Shown: positions 43,598 to 53,399, counted from the stretch's first letter. The stretch is DNA of 64,000 nt from an uncultured Bacteroidales bacterium (GCA_934725575.1 CAKVCK010000002.1:186001-250000), one strand, 5' to 3'. Numbers and translations are program-made. Notes: a model not told the origin generated them from the letters alone.

Positions 43598-44587
43598 GTG
43601 ACCGTGCGACTTAAAAGAATATCCATAATAGTAATCGCATTCCTTGTTTTGTCGGATGCGAAGGCCCAGTCTTCCGCTGACATACAGGAATACATAAATC
43701 GCTATAGTCAGATCGCTTTGGAGCACGAGAGGCAGTACGGCGTTCCGGCTACGATAACCTTGGCGCAGGGAATATTGGAGTCCGGGGCAGGTCAGAGTTC
43801 ATTGACTCGCAACACAAATAATCATTTCGGAATCAAGGCCGGGCGTAGTTGGAGTGGGGAAGTCTATCTTGCGTGGGATGACGAGGCGGACAAAAGCCGT
43901 TTCAGGTGTTATGGTTCCGCCGAGGAATCATTCGCCGATCATTCCAGACTGCTTAAGGACAATCAGCGTTATAGTTCATTGTTCTCGAACAGTGTCTATG
44001 ACTACAGAGCCTGGGCGAAAGGCTTGCAGGAGGCCGGGTATGCCACGGCGGAGAATTATGCGAGGGCTCTCATCGGCTACATAGACACCTATAAGCTGTA
44101 CACTGTTAATGGGGGAGTCAAACTTCGTCCGGGAAAAACGGTTACGATCACAAACTACATTATGGTTGACCAACCGTCCTTTGATGCGGACTGCGTTATG
44201 GACGACTCGGAGGAAAGCTCGGAAGAACAGGAGGTTACGAAAGCACTGAGAAGTTTTGTGGTGGATGTCAACAATGTCAGATGCACCATTCTGTACCCTG
44301 GAGAGAGTCTGGCGACCATTTCCCGTAAATATGATATCCCGCAAAAGAGAATATTGGAGTACAACGAGTTGGCTAATGAAACGTCTGTACATCCGGGTGA
44401 TGTGATATTCTTGGCCAAGAAGAAAAAGAAATATTCTGGGCTGCAGGACTCCTATGTGATCCGTGAAGGCGACACGTTGTACAGTGTGGCCCAACGGTTC
44501 GGAATCCAAATGTCCGCGCTTGCCAAACTGAACGGGATAGGCCTTTTCTCGGCATTACGGCAAGGAGATGTAGTCGAGTTGAAATAG
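43598..44587 (+). CDS. exported glucosaminidase with two LysM domains
   Basis: Peptidoglycan hydrolase of 329 residues. Signal peptide (about 1-24, ends DAKAQ). GH73/FlgJ-type glucosaminidase (about 30-165): VPATITLAQGILESGAGQSS with the likely catalytic Glu, NNHFGIK, and YGSAEESFADHS. Two LysM repeats follow (about 220-270 and 283-328, VREGDTLYSVAQRFGIQMSA). It probably opens the wall for assembly of the envelope-spanning machine, as cell-wall enzymes do in other T6SSs. GTG start; several GTG codons are possible. Confidence 0.88.
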   Translation: MTVRLKRISIIVIAFLVLSDAKAQSSADIQEYINRYSQIALEHERQYGVPATITLAQGILESGAGQSSLTRNTNNHFGIKAGRSWSGEVYLAWDDEADKSRFRCYGSAEESFADHSRLLKDNQRYSSLFSNSVYDYRAWAKGLQEAGYATAENYARALIGYIDTYKLYTVNGGVKLRPGKTVTITNYIMVDQPSFDADCVMDDSEESSEEQEVTKALRSFVVDVNNVRCTILYPGESLATISRKYDIPQKRILEYNELANETSVHPGDVIFLAKKKKKYSGLQDSYVIREGDTLYSVAQRFGIQMSALAKLNGIGLFSALRQGDVVELK

Positions 44588-44588
44588 A

Positions 44589-45914
44589 ATGAATAATCTT
44601 GATAAATATATTTCCGGGCAGGAATTGTTTGACGGCCATTACCGTCTGCTTGATCTCCTGAGTTCCGAGGGAGGCACCGCCGATGTGTGGCTGGCCGAAA
44701 ACTACGAGTCTGTGGAGACGGAGTTCAGAGAGGCGACAGATGATGTTGTACGTAAGGAAGGAACGGGGGTGTTGGTCGCCATCAAGATATATCGTCCGAA
44801 GAACTTGCTGGATGTGGAGGGAGAACAGGCCTTCAGACAGGAGTTCAAGACTATATTCAATTGCCACCATACCAATCTGCTTCCGACAACGGACTATTCC
44901 ATCTGTGAGGGAATGCCGTATCTGGTTATGCCTTTCTGCAAGTGCGGATCTGCGGAAAAACTGGTAGGCAGGCTAAATGATCCGGACCGGATTTGGAAGT
45001 TTCTATATGATGTCGCATCTGGACTTGACTATCTGCATTCGGTTGATCCTCCGATTATTCATCAGGATATAAAACCTGCCAATATCCTTATAGACTCAAA
45101 CGGAAATTATTGCATTTCAGATTTTGGGATAAGCGTCAAATATGGCGTAAAGGATGACCGTTACTTTGATATGGAAAGCGGAGGAACGGTTGTGTATATG
45201 CCTCCGGAAAGGTTTGATGAGAATGGTGCGTCAACCGCGGCAAGTGACATCTGGGCACTCGGAGCGACGGTCTATGAACTGATAACCGGCGATGTCCCGT
45301 TTGGGGGCGAAGGAGGAAAGGCGCAAAAGGAAGGCCGGAAAATCCCACCGCTTTCCACCGATGTGCCAAGAACCATAAGGAACCTGATACTTTCCTGTCT
45401 GAATCCGGATCCTACGAAGCGCCCTACCGCAAGGCAAATCGCAAGAATCGCTCAGAATAAGGGTGTCAGCAAGACTTTCCGCACTATCATCTTGTGCGTT
45501 TCGGCCACGATCGTCACTATGGTGGCGTTGTTCTCCTTGATACGCCTCGATTCTGCGCCGGATGATTTTACATTGCATAAGGATGTGGGGGACTCGCTTC
45601 TTCAAGAACGGAAACTTGCTCTTGAGAATGATGAATATGTTGACTATCGCATAACAGTCGATTGTTTAGACAAGGTTGTTGATGAATATTCATCCGCATT
45701 GGAAGACAATGGTGCCGACTCCATCTTGCGCGATAGTCTGGAAACGAGACTTGGACGCGTCAAAGAGATACGCCCGATGCTTGAACGCTATGGAGGAATA
45801 TGTGATACTTTGGATTTTGTCCGTAGTGAGAACCTTCCTGTGCAGGTGGAGATATATTCTCAAAAGAGAGCGCTGTTGTCAGACATATTAAAGAAAAAAA
45901 TAGTTGATTTATGA
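44589..45914 (+). CDS. membrane Ser/Thr protein kinase 1
   Basis: Hanks-type kinase of 441 residues. P-loop stretch SSEGGTADVW, Lys66 in VAIKIY, catalytic HQDIKPAN (158-165), DFG (178-180), MPPERF. TM helix about 298-318 (ILCVSATIVTMVALFSLI), then a periplasmic domain of about 120 residues. All catalytic residues are present, so it should be active. It resembles kinase 2 downstream (shared DGHYRLL, VAIKIYRPKN.LDVEGE). In other T6SSs a kinase, PP2C and FHA protein switch assembly; the same three are in this operon. Confidence 0.93.
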   Translation: MNNLDKYISGQELFDGHYRLLDLLSSEGGTADVWLAENYESVETEFREATDDVVRKEGTGVLVAIKIYRPKNLLDVEGEQAFRQEFKTIFNCHHTNLLPTTDYSICEGMPYLVMPFCKCGSAEKLVGRLNDPDRIWKFLYDVASGLDYLHSVDPPIIHQDIKPANILIDSNGNYCISDFGISVKYGVKDDRYFDMESGGTVVYMPPERFDENGASTAASDIWALGATVYELITGDVPFGGEGGKAQKEGRKIPPLSTDVPRTIRNLILSCLNPDPTKRPTARQIARIAQNKGVSKTFRTIILCVSATIVTMVALFSLIRLDSAPDDFTLHKDVGDSLLQERKLALENDEYVDYRITVDCLDKVVDEYSSALEDNGADSILRDSLETRLGRVKEIRPMLERYGGICDTLDFVRSENLPVQVEIYSQKRALLSDILKKKIVDL

Positions 45915-47842
45915 AATTGAAACTATCTCTGTTGGTGTTGGCCTTGATCACGCTTAACTCGGTCCCGCAATATGCCCAGACCTGTAAGGATTTGTATCAG
46001 GAAGGGAATATCCTCGTGGAGCAAGGAAAGCTGGAACAGGCCAAGGTTAAGTTCCGTCAGGTGATTGAATGTGGTGATGGACTCTATGTCCCTGACAGTG
46101 AAAGACGGATAGCTTGGATTGAGCGTATTCTGAGGAAACCTGATACGGTAAAGCCGTTCTCTTTGTCAGACACAGAGGTAGTCATTCCTTATCAAGGTGG
46201 CCAGGATGTCATAACCGTCAATGGCGGCGGTTCCTGGACAGCGGCGGTAACGGATTCGGGACAGTCTTGGTGTCGTATCAGAAAAGAGAAGGGGAAGATA
46301 TACATCATAAGTGAGACAAATGGTGAGAGTGAGGATCGCGTGTGCGGGATTGAAGTGAGGATGGGAAGCCGAGCGAAGACCGTTATTGTGAGGAATGAAA
46401 GGGCTCCGGAACTGCTTAGATCCTCTGTTGAGAATGTTACCTTTCCTTATGGAGGGGAGACAAACACCGTGGAAATCCAATCAAATACGGATTGGGAGGT
46501 CGGTGATGTGCCCGGATGGCTTATTTCCTCCAAAGAGGATGGCAGAATACGGCTGACGGCGCTGGCCAATGACAACAATGAGGAAAGAACCGCTGAGATA
46601 AAGATAGAGGGACGTTCCAAGACTGTCATTATCAACATCAGTCAGGTGGCAGGTTTGGGACATTTGGCTTTTTCCAAGAATGACCTGCATTTCGGCCCGG
46701 AGGGGGGCGATGAATACATCAATGTCTACACGGATTCTCCAGATTGGCGTCTTGGGGATTTTCCGCATTGGTGTCAAGTGACGAAGGTGGCGGATAACCT
46801 TCTGCGGGTGCATTGTGCGCCTAATGAACCGATTGATGTCAGCCGTGAGGCCAGCGTGAATGTGACGACCGGGCTACAGACCCTTGGTGTCAATGTCAGT
46901 CAGGACGCAAGACCGTTTGTGGCGGTCATCCCGGTGTCTGGCATTGGAGGGCGCGCGGTGTCTTTCGGAGCTTCTTTCGGAGGTCTGTTGCCGATGGTGT
47001 CCGTATCGTCCGGTGGGCGTTATACCGGCAGTGTTGTCAACTATGCGGACGGTGGAAGCCTGGAGGAAGTGTCATATTCCTCATTGAAAGGATTGGCTTT
47101 GGGCGTTTATGCCGACATTCGTGTCTATCGGAACCTCTATCTGACAACGGGACTCGACTTAATCCATTATGGGTATAAAAATGAATATTCTTCCGATGCC
47201 GTCCGCAATGTGATAGTCCCTTCTGATGAGTTTTATCTGAAAGGTGAGATTCTGGATAATTTCCTGGAGGACTATTCATTCAGTATGTTGGAGGTCCCGA
47301 TGCTGGCATCGTACCGTTTCCCGGTGACAAAGATCAGCCACGTCCAGGTTAATGTCGGGCCAGTCATCAGTTATGGCCTTTTCGCTAGACTGAAGTTTTC
47401 CGGAAACTCGGATGGGGAGAAACTGACTGCCTATAAGAAAAGTCGGTTCGGACTCACGGAAGAGCCAGCTTTGGGGATCGAGGCCGATCCGTATCACGTG
47501 CGTACGGAGGGTACGCTGAATCTGTACGGCAAAAGCGTCTCATACAAGGAAACTTACGTTGAGAAGAACAACTCTGTCGTGAATAAGTCGCAGACATTCG
47601 AGTCCTCTCCTTTCAGACGCTTGAATCTGGGACTCCGGCTCGGGGTCGCTTATGAATATTCAGGGATCCAATTCGGAATCGATTATGGTCTTATGTTGAC
47701 GAATATGGCGGACAAACGCTATTGGGAAGGTAACCGTTGGACAGTTTTCAACCAACCAGGGGACAACTTGATGGCCGGCTACAAGCAGAGGAACAATTAC
47801 TTGCGAGTCCGCATTGGTTACACATTCAGATATGGAAAATAA
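45911..47842 (+). CDS. exported BACON-domain protein with C-terminal outer-membrane barrel
   Basis: Protein of 643 residues. Signal peptide (1-21); TPR-like helix pair (about 25-65, YQEGNILVEQGKLEQAKVKF); two or three BACON-type Ig-like domains (about 85-330; repeats of TDWEVGDVPGWL / PDWRLGDFPHWC); then a C-terminal beta-barrel region (about 340-643) ending VRIGYTFRYGK, as in Bacteroidetes outer-membrane proteins. It could be the outer-membrane anchor of the machine in place of TssJ or TssQ/R. Overlaps the kinase stop by four bases. Confidence 0.7.
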   Translation: MKLKLSLLVLALITLNSVPQYAQTCKDLYQEGNILVEQGKLEQAKVKFRQVIECGDGLYVPDSERRIAWIERILRKPDTVKPFSLSDTEVVIPYQGGQDVITVNGGGSWTAAVTDSGQSWCRIRKEKGKIYIISETNGESEDRVCGIEVRMGSRAKTVIVRNERAPELLRSSVENVTFPYGGETNTVEIQSNTDWEVGDVPGWLISSKEDGRIRLTALANDNNEERTAEIKIEGRSKTVIINISQVAGLGHLAFSKNDLHFGPEGGDEYINVYTDSPDWRLGDFPHWCQVTKVADNLLRVHCAPNEPIDVSREASVNVTTGLQTLGVNVSQDARPFVAVIPVSGIGGRAVSFGASFGGLLPMVSVSSGGRYTGSVVNYADGGSLEEVSYSSLKGLALGVYADIRVYRNLYLTTGLDLIHYGYKNEYSSDAVRNVIVPSDEFYLKGEILDNFLEDYSFSMLEVPMLASYRFPVTKISHVQVNVGPVISYGLFARLKFSGNSDGEKLTAYKKSRFGLTEEPALGIEADPYHVRTEGTLNLYGKSVSYKETYVEKNNSVVNKSQTFESSPFRRLNLGLRLGVAYEYSGIQFGIDYGLMLTNMADKRYWEGNRWTVFNQPGDNLMAGYKQRNNYLRVRIGYTFRYGK

Positions 47843-47854
47843 TAACAATCAATA

Positions 47855-49240
47855 ATGAAGAAGTTTATATTTATCGCATTAGGCTTGCTGTGTCTTTCGG
47901 CTTGCACCCACGACAATGAGACAAACGTGCTTGAAATTGATCAGATGGTTGGGGAATGGGTCTATGATCATCCGGAAAAAGGTATTTGGGAAACACTGAA
48001 ATTCGTGAACTCAGGAGTGTTCTATCTTTCAAACAAAGTCACTGGCGGAAACTGGAAAGTGTCTAATGACAGGAATGCCGGACGGTATTGGATCGATGGA
48101 GACAACAGAGTGACCTGTCAGGTGAAGATCGGGGGCGTACAATGGGAGTTGAAGATGGAAATGAGAGAGGTGACTGAATATTCCTTCACTGCTGAATTCA
48201 ATGATGGTGCGTCGTTAGGGATGTTCACATATTCAAGATTGCTGTCATCGAAGCAGATTCGGCCTGGGGAAAGTTTCACTCCTGAATTTTCGGAGGCGCT
48301 GCGGTCGGAGGTTACCGGATTCCGGTCACATAATACGGGTGTGGCGAAAGTGGATTACGACAACGGAACTGTCACTGGAGTCAGCACCGGCCATACCTAC
48401 ATCGACATCGAGACGCAGCGTGGAACGGCTGTGGTTGAAGTGACTGTCTTTGATCCGGACAATATGTTCGAGGATTACTCATTCGCTTTCGGGAAAACTG
48501 TCAGCGAGATCGTTTCATTGAAAGGGGAGAACTATTCTTTCAGGGATGACGAGACGGGAGTCGCCTATGCTATTGATGACTATGTGACAGACACAGTCAA
48601 GTATATTACAGGGATGTACGATAAGACTCACGTTGAGTTTATCACTCTTTCATTAAATAATAATGTGTCTTCTGATGCAATAGACAAACATCTGTCAAAT
48701 AAATATGAATTGCTTTCATCCAATGACGGACGAACTTCTTACGTTACGGACAAGTCTTATGACTCTAAACCCGTGTGCGTTATCTATGACAGTAAGTCGT
48801 CAGCCCTTTCGTATGCGTTACTGAAGCCTTCGGACAGATGGACGGACTTCAAATATTTGTTTGGACAGAATAAGAATGTGGTAAAAGGTGAGATGCAGTA
48901 TTATGGGTACCCATTCCTGCTTTCGGATAGCTCATATTCCAAGAATGGCTCGGACTATTATCAGATTAATGACAGCGAGGATGCGACAATGGTCGGCTTT
49001 GTTTTCAATCCGGATGGCCTTGTTTGCGAATATTGGGTCTATCTGTCAGAGAACTTTATGACGAACGCTTCAGCTATTCTGTCCTGGTTGAACTCTGACT
49101 ATACGTTGTCCACCACGGAAAGCACGAACAGACAATATGTGTTCTATGATAAGGAGAAACGACTTAGGGTCGTTTTTGACGCGTCAGGTTATGTCTCCTA
49201 CACGGACTCGGAACAAAAGCCGTTCACTCCTGCGTCGTGA
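47855..49240 (+). CDS. lipoprotein with Ig-like (BIG2-type) domain
   Basis: Protein of 461 residues. Lipoprotein signal LGLLCLSAC, lipobox Cys at about 17. Residues about 25-125 look like a lipocalin-like beta domain (MVGEWVYDHPEKGIWETLKF). Residues 135-205 fit a BIG2 domain (VDYDNGTVTGVSTGHTYIDIE). The C-terminal 250 residues are unassigned. Surface or periplasmic. Role unknown; its place between the two kinases suggests an accessory part of the machine. Confidence 0.65.
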   Translation: MKKFIFIALGLLCLSACTHDNETNVLEIDQMVGEWVYDHPEKGIWETLKFVNSGVFYLSNKVTGGNWKVSNDRNAGRYWIDGDNRVTCQVKIGGVQWELKMEMREVTEYSFTAEFNDGASLGMFTYSRLLSSKQIRPGESFTPEFSEALRSEVTGFRSHNTGVAKVDYDNGTVTGVSTGHTYIDIETQRGTAVVEVTVFDPDNMFEDYSFAFGKTVSEIVSLKGENYSFRDDETGVAYAIDDYVTDTVKYITGMYDKTHVEFITLSLNNNVSSDAIDKHLSNKYELLSSNDGRTSYVTDKSYDSKPVCVIYDSKSSALSYALLKPSDRWTDFKYLFGQNKNVVKGEMQYYGYPFLLSDSSYSKNGSDYYQINDSEDATMVGFVFNPDGLVCEYWVYLSENFMTNASAILSWLNSDYTLSTTESTNRQYVFYDKEKRLRVVFDASGYVSYTDSEQKPFTPAS

Positions 49241-49256
49241 CAATTAACATTGCGAA

Positions 49257-49268
49257 ACAAACGTTTGT
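49257..49268. promoter_or_regulatory. 12-bp perfect palindrome abutting a start codon
   Basis: ACAAACGTTTGT directly precedes the ATG of kinase 2. It may be an operator half-site pair or just chance. Confidence 0.25.
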
Positions 49269-50732
49269 ATGTTAGACATAAATGATCTGATAAGATCTGA
49301 CAAGCTTTTTGACGGCCATTACAGGCTGCTGCGCCCTTTGAGCACGGACGGGGCGACGGCAGATGTATGGCTTGCCATTGATACCAACACGATTGACACC
49401 GAGTCTGACTCGGAATATGAGGATGACTGTGAGTCCGGGATGCTGGTGGCGATCAAGATTTACCGTCCAAAGAACGCTCTGGATGTCGAAGGGGAACGAC
49501 GTTTCCGGGAGGAGTTCAGGATAGTCTATGAGTGCCGTCACGAGAATCTGCTGCAACCGACAAGCTTCTCCATATTCGAAGAGATCCCTTATCTTGTTCT
49601 TCCGTACTGTAAGTATGGTTCCTCCGAACAACTCATCGGGAAGAAACTGTCCAATGACGAAATCTGGAAATTCATTTTGGATGTGTCTTCGGGATTGAAC
49701 CGTTTGCACACAAATAATCCTCAGATTGTCCATCAGGATATAAAACCAGCCAACATCCTTATTGATAACGGAAAGGATTATGCCATCACGGATTTTGGCA
49801 TCAGTTCGAGAAGAGGTGGCACACACGGTTGCTATTTTGATGATGAGAACAGCGGAACATTGGCATATATGGCCCCTGAACGCTTTAAGGACGGTTCGGA
49901 ACCGATGTCGCAAAGTGATATCTGGGCCTTCGGAGCCACTTTGTGTGAGATTTTGACAGGGAAAGTTCCTTTCGGTGAGGAAGGGGGAATGGCGCAGAAT
50001 TCCGGAATGCCTATGCCTGTGATGCCGGAAGTCCCTGCTGATATCCAACGTTTGATCCAGGCTTGTCTCGCAAAAGATCCAGAGGACAGGCCTACAGCCG
50101 ACAATCTCCGGGAAGCTGCCCTGGCCAAACGGTTCCCACCGAAGTCCCGGCGTTTGCTGTATGCCGGTGGTGCGGCGGCTCTCTTGCTGTTGTGTATGAT
50201 GCTTCTCATCGGAAAGTGTGAGAAAACGGAGGAAAAGATCGCTGTGCCGGATCTCTACGAAATCGCACTGAAAAAAATTTCAAGTGATGATGTTGACAAT
50301 ATCAAGGCCGGAGTTCATTTGATGGACAGCCTGAGTAAGCTTAACTACATTCCTGCGATTTATCAGATGGCGTTCACTTATGGTTGGTACATCGACTCCA
50401 CCTCGCTTAGGAGAAAGCAGGCTTTGGGCATAGAAGTCTTTGAGAGCGAGCGTGAAGGAAGATGCCTCCCTAAATTGGACCGGTATAGTAACGAGGCGGT
50501 GTCCTTGTTCCTGAAGATTCTGGAACTGAATGATTCCACGTGCGCTCGGATCAATGCGCAGGCCGCCTACAGGCTGGCGTGCTACTATGTTATGCCTAAC
50601 CAGATATTCAAACCTAATTATGACAAGGGCAAACGTTTCCTGGAAAAGTCCAGAGTCTGGGCTGTCAAGGCTAAGGATGCGGATCTTCTGGACAGGATAG
50701 ACAGGTCGTTGGATTCTTTTGATGAAGAATAA
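49269..50732 (+). CDS. membrane Ser/Thr protein kinase 2
   Basis: Kinase of 487 residues, paralogous to kinase 1. Lys63 in VAIKIY, HQDIKPAN (155-162), DFG (175-177), MAPERF. TM helix about 297-315. The periplasmic part (about 325-487) has helical repeats of the Sel1/TPR sort (IPAIYQMAFTYGW, NAQAAYRLACYYV), unlike kinase 1. The two kinases thus share a cytosolic domain but carry different sensors. Confidence 0.92.
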   Translation: MLDINDLIRSDKLFDGHYRLLRPLSTDGATADVWLAIDTNTIDTESDSEYEDDCESGMLVAIKIYRPKNALDVEGERRFREEFRIVYECRHENLLQPTSFSIFEEIPYLVLPYCKYGSSEQLIGKKLSNDEIWKFILDVSSGLNRLHTNNPQIVHQDIKPANILIDNGKDYAITDFGISSRRGGTHGCYFDDENSGTLAYMAPERFKDGSEPMSQSDIWAFGATLCEILTGKVPFGEEGGMAQNSGMPMPVMPEVPADIQRLIQACLAKDPEDRPTADNLREAALAKRFPPKSRRLLYAGGAAALLLLCMMLLIGKCEKTEEKIAVPDLYEIALKKISSDDVDNIKAGVHLMDSLSKLNYIPAIYQMAFTYGWYIDSTSLRRKQALGIEVFESEREGRCLPKLDRYSNEAVSLFLKILELNDSTCARINAQAAYRLACYYVMPNQIFKPNYDKGKRFLEKSRVWAVKAKDADLLDRIDRSLDSFDEE

Positions 50733-50750
50733 TTTAAGATATCAACAAAT

Positions 50751-52520
50751 ATGAAACGAATTGTTATTTTGTTTATGAGCCTTGCTTTCGCCGTTTCGGT
50801 GAAGGCTCAGATCGCGGAGTGGCTGATACATCCGGTCTATGACAACATCGGTATGGCCACGGGCACGGATGCGGTTGTCACAGACTCCGCCGGAGTGAAG
50901 ACGGTGTGGTCCTTGGATGGGAAACGGTTGATCTCCACATCCGATTACCTTTATCCGTTCAAGGAGAAACTGGCGCTCAGCGCAAGACCGGGTTCTTCTT
51001 TGATAACAGGAATCTACAGGGAGGACGGCTCCGCCTTATTGTTGGATAACTGCTTTATCGCAAGGCAGTATCCATATTACTCAAATGGAAAATTGCTTGT
51101 CCAGAAGGATGGTCTCTACCGTTTTGTGGACAGGGACGGCGTTATGGGGGTCGGAAAATATTTCAAAGCCTATCCTTACTCCAATGGTTTCGCCGTTTGT
51201 GACATTTGGCTGAATTTCGAAAAGAAGAAAGATCCGAGGCATCTTCTCTTGGACCTTGACGGGGCTGCGGTTATGTTTTTCTTCAATGGGAAATCCTTCA
51301 GCCCTGATGACCTGGAGTTCATCTCGTCTGTCAATGATGAGGAAACCGGGGTGTTGGTGATCAAGCGTAAGGTCTATTTTTTTGACGCTTCGGATCGCTC
51401 ACTCGCTCCTGTGTTCGCTTCGGAGGATGAGTCCAATCTGAAGAATCAGGCGAAACTGGAAGATGATTTGGTGAGAGGGCTGGTCCGTCAGGCTGATTCC
51501 ACCTGGACACTTTCCGCCAAATGTGGAAAAGTCGGAAGGGTAAGCATTCACTTTGACACAATGTTGCGACCATTGTCGATCACAAGAAACGGTGAGACTT
51601 ATGAGTATGCAGTGAAGGTGGAACCCAAGAAGGAATATGCTTCTCCGTTGAGATACAACGCTGTCGGAGGGGAATATGGAATATTCTGGGAGAAGAAAGA
51701 GATCCTGCCTCCGCAGTTTGAGGAGTTCAGGACGTGCTTCGGGGATTGCGCTTTGGTAAAACTGAACGGAAAGTTCGGTATGTTGAAGGTACACAAGGAT
51801 GCAGAGTTCAGGCTGAAGATGAACAAGGGCGATGACATTGCGTTCAGGCATCAGAAGTTTGAGACAACGATACGAGCCGATTTCCCGACCATTATCTCTG
51901 CTGATAACACTACCTTGGAGATCAATCCGGAGACTGGCTGTGACCTTGACCGGACATCCAAGGAGGCCAAAAACACCGACAGCGGTAATTTCGTCCAATA
52001 CGATTGTGTCTTGAATATTCCTTCCTCACTGCCTGATGAGCTTACGGAGATAGAGTATCCGGTTCAGATAATGTACGATGGATTGAAGTCTCCTGTCTTT
52101 CCGTTCAAGGTCAAGGCCTGGCACTATAAATATTTTGTTGTTGATGTGGATGATTCCCAAACGGCACTTGAGAATGGAACAGTGTCTTTCGTGTTCAATA
52201 TCAATGCTGAAAGGATGGCCAACGATCGCATCTATCCGACAACCGTCAATATTCAGGCAGACACCCTTGGCTATGAATTGGAGAAGATGTCGGAGACGAG
52301 GTTCAAATGCAAGGTGTTCGCTTTGAGCGAAGGTGTGAACAACATTGTCGTTCAGATTCTTGAGCAGGGATGTCCACCGGCGGCTTTCCCGTTTGAGGTG
52401 GAATATTTCAAGCCTGTCGAAAAGACGAGGAACACTCCGGCCGAGGAGGAGAGGGTTGTCATCAAGAAAAAGCCGAAGTCTTCGGCCAAGAAAACAACCC
52501 CGTTTGTTATTATGGATTAG
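50751..52520 (+). CDS. exported WG-repeat-like protein
   Basis: Protein of 589 residues. Signal peptide (1-19, ends VKAQ). The first 350 residues contain WG-type units (YPYYSNGKLLVQKDGLYRFVDRDG by parts, AYPYSNGFAVCD). The second half consists of two or three Ig-like beta domains (about 365-560). It ends in a Lys-rich tail (KKKPKSSAKK). Periplasmic or surface; function unknown. Confidence 0.6.
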   Translation: MKRIVILFMSLAFAVSVKAQIAEWLIHPVYDNIGMATGTDAVVTDSAGVKTVWSLDGKRLISTSDYLYPFKEKLALSARPGSSLITGIYREDGSALLLDNCFIARQYPYYSNGKLLVQKDGLYRFVDRDGVMGVGKYFKAYPYSNGFAVCDIWLNFEKKKDPRHLLLDLDGAAVMFFFNGKSFSPDDLEFISSVNDEETGVLVIKRKVYFFDASDRSLAPVFASEDESNLKNQAKLEDDLVRGLVRQADSTWTLSAKCGKVGRVSIHFDTMLRPLSITRNGETYEYAVKVEPKKEYASPLRYNAVGGEYGIFWEKKEILPPQFEEFRTCFGDCALVKLNGKFGMLKVHKDAEFRLKMNKGDDIAFRHQKFETTIRADFPTIISADNTTLEINPETGCDLDRTSKEAKNTDSGNFVQYDCVLNIPSSLPDELTEIEYPVQIMYDGLKSPVFPFKVKAWHYKYFVVDVDDSQTALENGTVSFVFNINAERMANDRIYPTTVNIQADTLGYELEKMSETRFKCKVFALSEGVNNIVVQILEQGCPPAAFPFEVEYFKPVEKTRNTPAEEERVVIKKKPKSSAKKTTPFVIMD

Positions 52521-52532
52521 AAAGACATTGTG

Positions 52533-53399
52533 ATGAATATTAAATTGACATCGGTTTGTGACATCGGAAAAGAGCGCACCAATAATGAGGACGCTGTGGC
52601 CGTATGTCCGGATTTGTCGAAGCGTGATTGGAATGAGGGCGGACTCTCTGAATATATTCCTTTAGGAGAATCCGGCGCGTTGCTGATTGTCGCGGATGGG
52701 ATGGGGGGAGCGAACGCCGGCGAAGTGGCTTCCTCCTTGGCGATAGAAAGTGTCAAGAAGACTTTTGCCCGATCCTTGGCATCATCAGTTTCAGAGAAGG
52801 AAGCCGAAGAACTTCTCCGTGAAGCAGTATTTAAGGCCAATGAGGCGATAATGGATTATGTCGCTACGGATCCGGATTCCATCGGACTGGGTACGACTAT
52901 CGTGATGCTTTGGCTGATCGGGGGATCTGCGTACATAACTTGGTGTGGAGACAGCCGTTGCTATTGCTTTAATCCGAACGGCGGTCTGCGCCTTCTGACC
53001 AAGGATCATTCCTATGTCCAGGAACTTGTGGACAGGGGAGAACTCTCTGAAAAGGAGGCGTTTTCTCATCCTGACGGGAACATCGTCACAAGATGTCTTG
53101 GAGACGTGGATGCGTTGACGGAACCAGAGTTTAGATCTTATGCGGTGCGCCCTGGTGACATATTCCTCCTTTGCACGGATGGCCTGTGCGGATATTGTAA
53201 GGATAAGGAGATCGGCAAGGTGATGCTGAATGGTTATGATAACCTGGAGCGGTGCCGGAACGAATTGCTTGACCTTGCCCTTGATGCGGGCGGGTATGAC
53301 AATATCTCGATCGCACTGTGTGCGACACTGCCAGACAATAATCTGACACCGACGGTCTCGTTCGGGACAAGACTGAAGAGATTCTTTGGAAAATCCTAA
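52533..53399 (+). CDS. PP2C-type protein phosphatase
   Basis: Ser/Thr phosphatase of 288 residues. Metal ligands and signature: KERTNNEDAV, VADGMGG (Asp55), GTTIVMLWL, WCGDSRCYCF, TRCLGD, LLCTDGLCGY and GGYDNISIAL, all in the normal order. Cytosolic. It would reverse the action of the two kinases, like PppA in other T6SSs. ATG 52533 preferred over the GTG before it. Last gene of the operon; it converges on a minus-strand gene 14 nt away without a visible terminator. Confidence 0.93.
   Translation: MNIKLTSVCDIGKERTNNEDAVAVCPDLSKRDWNEGGLSEYIPLGESGALLIVADGMGGANAGEVASSLAIESVKKTFARSLASSVSEKEAEELLREAVFKANEAIMDYVATDPDSIGLGTTIVMLWLIGGSAYITWCGDSRCYCFNPNGGLRLLTKDHSYVQELVDRGELSEKEAFSHPDGNIVTRCLGDVDALTEPEFRSYAVRPGDIFLLCTDGLCGYCKDKEIGKVMLNGYDNLERCRNELLDLALDAGGYDNISIALCATLPDNNLTPTVSFGTRLKRFFGKS

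Larger units (their letters stand above)
15980..53399 (+). other. about 37-kb T6SS plus ubiquitin-like operon
   Basis: Every gene from the NusG paralogue to the PP2C phosphatase is on the plus strand. From the Ubl gene onward nearly all gaps are under 30 nt and many starts overlap the previous stop. Order: nusG-like, tssH, tssB, tssC, two tssD, vgrG, PAAR effector, tle1-like, immunity, Ubl, E2, two exported proteins, JAMM, vWA-RING-FHA, E1, tssG, tssK, tssE, tssF, unknown, LysM hydrolase, kinase, BACON barrel, lipoprotein, kinase, WG-like, PP2C. It is flanked by housekeeping genes. That it is a single transcript is inferred from spacing. Confidence 0.7.
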
